From: Clostridiales bacterium
Lineage (GTDB): Bacteria > Bacillota > Clostridia > Lachnospirales > Lachnospiraceae
DNA length: 55,323 nucleotides
NCBI GenBank assembly: GCA_012512855.1
Contig: JAAZDK010000253.1
Coordinates: 1 to 55,323, forward strand
Reading direction: 5' to 3'
This document shows positions 48,937-55,323 of the stretch, in pieces. The notes beneath the pieces are model-generated. The model saw nothing but the letters and a program-made list of their open reading frames with translations, made no database searches and was not told where the DNA came from. Each line of letters starts with the position of its first letter. Positions within the stretch are counted from its first letter, which is position 1. A program made the translations under genes and the position numbers.

Positions 48937-50358
48937 ATGAAAAAACAAGGCTTTAATCCATATCTTCCGTCATGGGAGTATATTCCTGACGGGGAACCCT
49001 ATGTGTTTGACGGACGGGTCTATGTCTATGGCTCCCATGACAGGTTTAACGGCTATGCCTACTGTCTTAATGATTATGTATGCTGGTCGGCGCCGGAGGA
49101 TGACTTAAGCGACTGGAGATATGAGGGTGTTATATATAGAAGAAACGATGATCCGAAGAATCCGGATGGAGACATGTGCCTGTATGCTCCTGATGTGGCA
49201 AAGGGACCGGACGGAAGGTATTATCTGTATTATGTGCTGAACAGGCTTCCCATCGTTTCCGTGGCAGTTTGTGATACGCCTGCGGGTAAGTATGAATTTT
49301 ACGGCTATGTTCATTACAAGGACGGCACCCTGCTGGGAGAAAGGCCGGGTGATGAGCCGCAGTTTGATCCTGGTGTATTGGTTGAAGGGGATAATGTATA
49401 TCTTTATACCGGCTTTTGCATGTACAATGACAAAAGCAGAAAAGGCCCCATGGTGACGGTACTGGAGCCGGATATGCTGACAGTTAAGGAGGGACCGGTT
49501 CACATAGCTCCCAGTGCGCCTTACAGTAAGGGCTCAGGCTATGAGGGACATGAGTTTTTTGAGGCTCCTTCAATACGAAAGGTCAATGATAGCTATTACT
49601 TTATTTATTCATCAATCAAATTCCATGAGCTATGCTATGCCACCAGCAAATATCCTACTAAGGATTTTGTATACCGGGGAGTTATAGTCAGCAATAATGA
49701 TATCGGTATCGACAGCTATAAGCCGGCAGGCAAGCCAATGTATTACGGCGGCAACAATCACGGCAGCATTGTGCAGATTAAGGATAAATGGTACATTTTC
49801 TATCACAGGCATACCAATGGAACCAATTTCAGCCGTCAGGCCTGCTTAGAGCCTATACAGATTCTTGATGACGGAAGCATCCCCCAGGTTGAGATGACCT
49901 CCTGCGGGCCAAATGGCGGTCCTCTGGAGGGCAGGGGTGAATATCCGGCTTATATTGCCTGCAACCTGTTCTGTGGGTTTGAGGAGGCCTATACTGCAGG
50001 ACCGAATGACTGGATGGACTGTCGCTTCCCGAAGATTACTCAGGATGGCAAGGATGGAGATGAGGAGCCCGGCTACATTGCCAATATGAGAGACGGAGCA
50101 TGCGCAGGCTTTAAATACTTTGACTGCAGGGGTGTTGGCAGGGTAACTGTTAAAACCCGTGGTGGCTGGGGAACTATGGAGCTTTTGACAGCCTGGGACG
50201 GCAAGCCCATAGGAAGCATACCGATTTACGGCTCCACCGAATGGAAGGAATACTCTGCAGATATAGCCATACCGGACGGTGTTCATGCATTGTACTTCAG
50301 ATATCGCGGCAGAAGTCCGTTAAGCTTCGCCGCCTTCAGACTGGAAAAGGGGGATTAA
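48937..50358 (+). CDS. GH43-family glycosidase, predicted cytoplasmic, with C-terminal CBM-like region
   Basis: NPYLPSWEYIPDGEPYVFDGRVYVYGSHDRFNG...YAPDVAKGPDGRYYLYYVLN...EFFEAPSIRKVNDSYYFIYSS; no signal peptide. Confidence 0.9.
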   Translation: MKKQGFNPYLPSWEYIPDGEPYVFDGRVYVYGSHDRFNGYAYCLNDYVCWSAPEDDLSDWRYEGVIYRRNDDPKNPDGDMCLYAPDVAKGPDGRYYLYYVLNRLPIVSVAVCDTPAGKYEFYGYVHYKDGTLLGERPGDEPQFDPGVLVEGDNVYLYTGFCMYNDKSRKGPMVTVLEPDMLTVKEGPVHIAPSAPYSKGSGYEGHEFFEAPSIRKVNDSYYFIYSSIKFHELCYATSKYPTKDFVYRGVIVSNNDIGIDSYKPAGKPMYYGGNNHGSIVQIKDKWYIFYHRHTNGTNFSRQACLEPIQILDDGSIPQVEMTSCGPNGGPLEGRGEYPAYIACNLFCGFEEAYTAGPNDWMDCRFPKITQDGKDGDEEPGYIANMRDGACAGFKYFDCRGVGRVTVKTRGGWGTMELLTAWDGKPIGSIPIYGSTEWKEYSADIAIPDGVHALYFRYRGRSPLSFAAFRLEKGD

Positions 50359-50360
50359 AT

Positions 50361-52229
50361 ATGGAAGCATTGAGAGGAAGAAATGTAAAAATATTTGACG
50401 GTGAATTAAGACGCAGGCAAAGAGCCAACAGAGAATATCTGATGAGGCTGAAAAGCAGTAATCTGCTTATAAACTTTCTGCTTGAGGCAGGAAGGTACCC
50501 CGGAAGGGAGCTGCCACAGGATGCACATGGAGGCTGGGAATCACCGGTGTGCCAGTTAAGGGGTCATTTTCTGGGACACTGGCTGTCGGCCGCAGCCATG
50601 CATTATGCAGCAAGCAATGATCATGAGCTGAAGGCTAAGGCTGACGCAATAATTGATGAGCTTGCGGAATGCCAGAAGGACAACGGCGGAAGGTGGGTCG
50701 GCCCAATTCCGGAGAAATATCTTGACTGGATTGCCAAGGGAAAGCCTGTCTGGGCGCCCCAATATACCCTGCACAAGGTATTCATGGGCCTGGTGGATAT
50801 GTATCTGTATGCCGGCAATACAAAGGCCCTTGAAATTGCCGATAAATTTGCCGACTGGTTCCTTGACTGGAGCGGGCAGTTTACGAGGGAGAAGTTCGAT
50901 GATATACTGGATGCAGAAACAGGCGGTATGCTTGAGGTTTGGGCCGAGCTTTTGCATATTACAGGAAAGGAAAAATACAAGACCCTTCTTGAGCGGTATT
51001 ACCGCAGCAGACTCTTTACTCCTTTACTGGAAGGCAAGGACCCGCTGACCAATATGCATGCCAATACCACCATACCTGAGATTTTGGGTTGCGCTCGTGC
51101 TTATGAGGTTACCGGAGAGCAAAAATGGCTTGATATTGTCAAGGCGTACTGGAGATGTGCGGTAACGGAAAGAGGCTGCCTGGCCACAGGCGGTCAGACC
51201 TCTGGTGAGGTATGGATGCCAAAGATGAAGATGAAGGCGCGGCTGGGGGATAAGAACCAGGAGCACTGCACAGTATATAATATGATACGGCTGGCGGATT
51301 TCCTCTTCAGGCACGATCCCAATCCGGCCTATGCCCAGTATATTGAATATAACCTTTATAACGGCATAATGGCGCAGGCCTACTATCAGGAATATTATCT
51401 GACAGGCAACAAGCATAATAACCCGTCTACAGGACTGCTTACTTATTTTCTGCCCATGAAGGCCGGGCTGCGCAAGGACTGGGCAGGTGAGACCGACAGC
51501 TTCTTCTGCTGCCACGGAACCATGGTTCAGGCCAATGCTTGCCTGAACAGAGGCATTTATTATCAGGAGAAGGATGAAATATATGTATGCCAGTATTTTG
51601 CCTCAGAGCTGAATACTGCAATAAACGGTGAGGAATTTAAGCTTGTTCAGATACAGGACAGCATGAGCGGCAGCCTAATGAATTCCTCCAACACAGCAGG
51701 CATGCAAAAGCTTAATGAACTAACCGCGCAGCATGAGAATATGCCGGGATACAGAAAATATGAATTCACAGTGCATACAGCAAAGCCGCTGACATTCACG
51801 CTTAGCTTACGTATTCCCGAATGGATAATGTCGGAAGCCTCAATTTATATAAATGGCTCACTTCATGGAAAGACATCAGACAGCAGCAGCTTTTACAGGT
51901 TAAGCCGGCAATGGCAGGATGGCGATAAGCTGGTGCTTATTCTGCCAATCGGTATCCGTTTCATTCCGCTGCCTGATGATGACAGCATCGGAGCCTTCCG
52001 CTATGGTCCTGAGATACTGGCGGGAATATGTGAGAAGGAAAGAATTCTTTATGTTGAGGATGATGACGTAGCCTCTGAAATTGAGATGGAAAATGAACGT
52101 GAATGGGGCAGCTGGCGTTATTTCTTCAAGACAAAGAATCAAAATCCGGTAATAGAGCTGAGAAGAATACGTGATATCGGCTATGAGCCGTTTCAGGTGT
52201 ATTTTAAGGTGAAGAATCAAAAGGGTTAA
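50361..52229 (+). CDS. GH127 (DUF1680) family, putative beta-L-arabinofuranosidase
   Basis: GHFLGHWLSAAAMHYA, NQEHCTVYNMIRLADFLFR and FFCCHGTMVQA match GH127 Glu/Cys zinc-site segments; start after GGGGG RBS. Confidence 0.9.
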   Translation: MEALRGRNVKIFDGELRRRQRANREYLMRLKSSNLLINFLLEAGRYPGRELPQDAHGGWESPVCQLRGHFLGHWLSAAAMHYAASNDHELKAKADAIIDELAECQKDNGGRWVGPIPEKYLDWIAKGKPVWAPQYTLHKVFMGLVDMYLYAGNTKALEIADKFADWFLDWSGQFTREKFDDILDAETGGMLEVWAELLHITGKEKYKTLLERYYRSRLFTPLLEGKDPLTNMHANTTIPEILGCARAYEVTGEQKWLDIVKAYWRCAVTERGCLATGGQTSGEVWMPKMKMKARLGDKNQEHCTVYNMIRLADFLFRHDPNPAYAQYIEYNLYNGIMAQAYYQEYYLTGNKHNNPSTGLLTYFLPMKAGLRKDWAGETDSFFCCHGTMVQANACLNRGIYYQEKDEIYVCQYFASELNTAINGEEFKLVQIQDSMSGSLMNSSNTAGMQKLNELTAQHENMPGYRKYEFTVHTAKPLTFTLSLRIPEWIMSEASIYINGSLHGKTSDSSSFYRLSRQWQDGDKLVLILPIGIRFIPLPDDDSIGAFRYGPEILAGICEKERILYVEDDDVASEIEMENEREWGSWRYFFKTKNQNPVIELRRIRDIGYEPFQVYFKVKNQKG

Positions 52230-52326
52230 CCGTATTGCCTGCCGAAAGCAATCAATAGATTGCTTTTGCAGTCAACCGCTAATCATATTATCTGCTTTTG
52301 CAGTCAATCACTTATAATAAGCAGGG

Positions 52327-52363
52327 GTATGCTACTAAAAAGGGCGTACCCCTTTTAGCATGC
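52327..52363 (+). terminator. Long hairpin downstream of the arabinofuranosidase cluster, likely terminator
   Basis: GTATGCTActAAAAAGGG-CGTA-CCCCTTTTAGCATGC. Confidence 0.65.
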
Positions 52364-52458
52364 AATACTGTCCATAGCTTGCAATATTATTTACCCCATT
52401 TTGCCGATGGGTATTTTTATTTATTATGATAAAATTTATATAGAATTTTGATTCTTAA

Positions 52459-52487
52459 TGTGACCTTTCAAACCGGTGAATTGTCTT
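52459..52487 (+). promoter_or_regulatory. Putative ECF sigma promoter upstream of the first sigma gene
   Basis: TGTGAC-17 bp-TGTCTT, 22 nt before the ATG; same layout upstream of the second sigma gene. Confidence 0.55.
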
Positions 52488-52508
52488 ACCAGTGAAAGGA
52501 GGTAGAGT

Positions 52509-53000
52509 ATGGAGATTGCTCAGTGCACTGATCAATGGATATCAGAAGAGCTTGTAATTGAAAAATATAATAAGTATAAAAATATGCTATTTAATATTGC
52601 CTATTCCTATGTAGGAAATAAACATGACTGTGAAGACATACTTCAGGAAGCCTTTATAAAGCTGTGCTATCATGCACCCGACTTTGAAAGTGAAGAAAAT
52701 GAAAAGAGATGGATTATTAGAATTACTATTAACCTATGCAAAAACCACTTAGGAAAGTATTGGAACAGAAAAAAGGTTCCGATAGAAGAATTGGATGAGG
52801 TTTTTTATCAGGAAAATGTGAGGAATGTCATGTCCGATATAGTGCGCCTTCCCATTAAGTATAAAAGCTGCATATTGCTTTACTATATAGCCGGCTATAA
52901 AGTATCCGAAATATCAGATATTCTTCATATAAGCAAGTCTGCCGTAAAAATGCGCTTAAAAAGAGGCAAGGAATTATTAAAAATAGAAATGGAGGATTAG
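52509..53000 (+). CDS. ECF-type RNA polymerase sigma factor
   Basis: Region 2 AYSYVGNKHDCEDILQEAFIKLCYHAP..RWIIRITINLCKNHL, region 4 YYIAGYKVSEISDILHISKSAVKMRLKRGKELL. Confidence 0.92.
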   Translation: MEIAQCTDQWISEELVIEKYNKYKNMLFNIAYSYVGNKHDCEDILQEAFIKLCYHAPDFESEENEKRWIIRITINLCKNHLGKYWNRKKVPIEELDEVFYQENVRNVMSDIVRLPIKYKSCILLYYIAGYKVSEISDILHISKSAVKMRLKRGKELLKIEMED

Positions 53001-53002
53001 GA

Positions 53003-54004
53003 ATGAAGGAGAAGGAATTTAAGGAGCTTCTGATGCAATCCAGGATGGATGATTTTATGGATAAAAAAATTATGAATAATCTATTATCCTATAATACTGA
53101 TGATAATAGTCTGGAAGCAGAAGAGCAAAACAGCTATAAGTATAGGAAGCTTGTTAAATTTGCTACTAAAGCCGCCTCAGTAGTTCTTGTATTATTTGTT
53201 ATAGGCGGCGCAACTGCATGGGCAGCAGGGTTATTGGTAAAGACCTATCCGGTTGACATAAAAACAGTAACTGAGAAAGAGCTGGAAAAACTAAATGAGG
53301 AAAAGAAAGTTAATATCGACGAATATCTTGCCAACAGAGAAATAAAACGCTTTGGCGATGGCAACAAAATGAAAGGGCCTGCCTATGATACGGAAGGTAA
53401 TATATTAAAGAGAGATGAGTACGGAAATCTGTATTATACAGATGGCTCAATAATAGAAAGTGAACCGGACCAATGGGGATTAGGCAGGATAGAAAAGGAC
53501 AAGAAAAATGGAGACGAAGCGTTTGCTGAGATTGGTCTTCCGAATTTGATACCCGATTATATATATGAAAATTACAAGGTTGCAGAGGGCGGCTTTGTTT
53601 ATTCAGAGTCCAACATTGATGGAAAGCCCTATAAAAATGTAATGGTTTCCTTCTTCCCAGAATATACATCACCTGAATTTTCTAATTTAACTGGAAACGA
53701 TCTGAGAACACTGTTGAAGAAGAGGATATGGTTTACAATAACTCCTGTAGATCGTCCGATTGAAAATACCTATGTATATTTAACTGTTGTTGGTGAGGAC
53801 TCGGGTAAAACATACAGCTACACAACAAGCAGCGGAATTTTATGCAATATCAGAGAGGATGGTAATATAATTGTTTTCATTAATTACAGCAGTGAAATTT
53901 ACGGTAACGGGCAAATCATGTTAGAATTTTCTCAATACACCATTGATGAGGTAAAGGCAATTTTGGATAAGCTGACTCTTATTGAGGATTTTTCACAGAA
54001 TTAA
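53003..54004 (+). CDS. Putative anti-sigma factor / sigma-associated membrane protein
   Basis: Starts 3 nt after the sigma gene; cytoplasmic N-terminus, one TM (AASVVLVLFVIGGATAWAAGL), large extracytoplasmic domain. Confidence 0.7.
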   Translation: MKEKEFKELLMQSRMDDFMDKKIMNNLLSYNTDDNSLEAEEQNSYKYRKLVKFATKAASVVLVLFVIGGATAWAAGLLVKTYPVDIKTVTEKELEKLNEEKKVNIDEYLANREIKRFGDGNKMKGPAYDTEGNILKRDEYGNLYYTDGSIIESEPDQWGLGRIEKDKKNGDEAFAEIGLPNLIPDYIYENYKVAEGGFVYSESNIDGKPYKNVMVSFFPEYTSPEFSNLTGNDLRTLLKKRIWFTITPVDRPIENTYVYLTVVGEDSGKTYSYTTSSGILCNIREDGNIIVFINYSSEIYGNGQIMLEFSQYTIDEVKAILDKLTLIEDFSQN

Positions 54005-54103
54005 TCACGCAGATTCGATTCAGGCCTTCTTGACTGTCAGCAGCTCATGGTTGTCCCCCTCGGCAATACCTTTTCAGGCAGCTGCAATATTACGCTTTTC
54101 CTT

Positions 54104-54130
54104 GCGGATTCTTCGGAATCCGCATTTTTT
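54104..54130 (+). terminator. Rho-independent terminator after the first sigma/anti-sigma pair
   Basis: GCGGATTC-TTCG-GAATCCGC-ATTTTTT. Confidence 0.93.
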
Positions 54131-54336
54131 AATTGAAGGTTTTACTTTTTTTAACGGTATATGATCATTCGGACAGGATACTAAAGAACAAATAAGGCTT
54201 ACAGGTACTTAAAATATGGCCTTTAGAGACATATAGAATTTCATATAAATATATGGTAAATTTAGTATGAATTCAACTAATAGCCTGTTTTAAAAAATAT
54301 ATGAAAACTATAAAGTATTTGAAAATTTTTATTTCC

Positions 54337-54365
54337 TGTGACTTTTTGTGCTTGAGAGTTGTTTC
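54337..54365 (+). promoter_or_regulatory. Putative ECF sigma promoter upstream of the second sigma gene
   Basis: TGTGAC-17 bp-TGTTTC, 22 nt before the ATG. Confidence 0.5.
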
Positions 54366-54386
54366 TATTTATGATGGAGGATTATT

Positions 54387-54887
54387 ATGGATAAATTGCA
54401 TTCTGATGATAAATGGATTTTAGACAATTTGATGTTTGAAAAATACAACAGATATAAGTCTTTGCTGTTTCAGATTGCCTTCTCGTATTTGGGGAATAAG
54501 CATGACTGTGAGGACGTGCTGCAGGAGGCTTTTATCAGGCTGTATTATCAGGCTCCTAATTTTACTGATGATGAGGATGAAAGAAGATGGGTTATCAGAA
54601 TTACAATCAATTTATGCAAAAATCAGCTGAAAAGCTTTTGGCGCAGAAAGAGAATTTCGATTGATGGTCTTGACGAATATGCTTATACACAGGAAGAGAA
54701 ATCAATAATGTATGAAATAATACGTTTGCCTGATAAGTACAAAATTATTATACAGCTATATTATATTGCCGGTTACAAAATTTCAGAAATAGCGCAAATA
54801 ATCAATTTGACTGAATCTGCGGTAAAAATGAGACTTAAGCGGGCAAGGGAATTATTAAAGGTGGAGTTGGACAATTCAGATTATTAA
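54387..54887 (+). CDS. ECF-type RNA polymerase sigma factor, paralog of 52509-53000
   Basis: KYNRYKSLLFQIAFSYLGNKHDCEDVLQEAFIRLYYQAP..RWVIRITINLCKNQL..YYIAGYKISEIAQIINLTESAVKMRLKRARELLKVEL. Confidence 0.92.
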   Translation: MDKLHSDDKWILDNLMFEKYNRYKSLLFQIAFSYLGNKHDCEDVLQEAFIRLYYQAPNFTDDEDERRWVIRITINLCKNQLKSFWRRKRISIDGLDEYAYTQEEKSIMYEIIRLPDKYKIIIQLYYIAGYKISEIAQIINLTESAVKMRLKRARELLKVELDNSDY

Positions 54888-55001
54888 ATTTGCAAAGTTC
54901 TTCTCATTTATAGAGAATATGCATGCTTAGGATACTTACAGGTCATTGAATTATTTAACCATTACTTTAAAGCTTAAAATATATATGAATGGAGTGTTTT
55001 C

Positions 55002-55323
55002 ATGAAGGAAAATGAATTAAGAGGCATACTAAAAAGACCTCAGCCTGACAGCTCAATGGATCGCAGAATAGCTGAAAATATATTAAAGTATAATGTTAAT
55101 CATGCAAATAACCGACAAAGAGCGGCTGTTATTTATAATAAATTCATAAAGAATTCATTTGTGGGCTTAACATGCGCAATTTCTGCAGCTGCAATAATCC
55201 TAGTATTGGCAGGCGGTATTATCTCCCGGTTTAGCCAGGTAAGACAAGATGATCGTGAAAATATACAGAAGAATGTACAGACATCACCGGCAAACGGGAC
55301 AAAAGCAGGGGATGAAATATCCG
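55002..55323 (+). CDS. Putative anti-sigma-like membrane protein, 5' part only (runs off the window)
   Basis: Translates as MKENELRGILKRPQPDSSMDRRIAENILKYNVNHANNRQRAAVIYNKFIKNSFVGLTCAISAAAIILVLAGGIISRF...; same layout as 53003-54004. Confidence 0.65.
   Translation, partial: MKENELRGILKRPQPDSSMDRRIAENILKYNVNHANNRQRAAVIYNKFIKNSFVGLTCAISAAAIILVLAGGIISRFSQVRQDDRENIQKNVQTSPANGTKAGDEIS

Overview
This 55.3 kb window looks like chromosomal DNA of a spore-forming Firmicute, probably a Lachnospiraceae-type Clostridium; that assignment is inferred from gene content only. Bases 1-126 are the 3' end of a group II intron (domains V and VI), cut by the window edge. Next come a YwmB-like gene, a low-complexity coat-like protein and mixed housekeeping genes. 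About 12.4-23 kb is a conserved sporulation/cell-division block: spoVT, mazG, hup, rqcP, yabP, yabQ, divIC-like, tRNA-Met, spoIIE, tilS, hpt, ftsH. About 23-34 kb holds housekeeping and orphan genes. After that come three lipoprotein genes, two of them tandem aryl-sulfate sulfotransferases (34.4-39.3 kb), and a mutS2/response-regulator/histidine-kinase set. An AT-rich DUF3800 gene (44.4-45.2 kb) is flanked by potential RNA structure. An L-arabinofuranoside-degrading cluster follows (GH51, GH43 lipoprotein, GH43, GH127). The window ends with two tandem ECF sigma/anti-sigma-like pairs that share a promoter-like motif of identical spacing. The best candidates for something under-described are the DUF3800 unit, the tandem lipoprotein ASSTs, the catalytically degenerate C39-like membrane protein, the duplicated ECF modules, and the internally duplicated coat-like protein. 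I saw no CRISPR array and no rRNA. All family names come from reading the translations; no database search was run.
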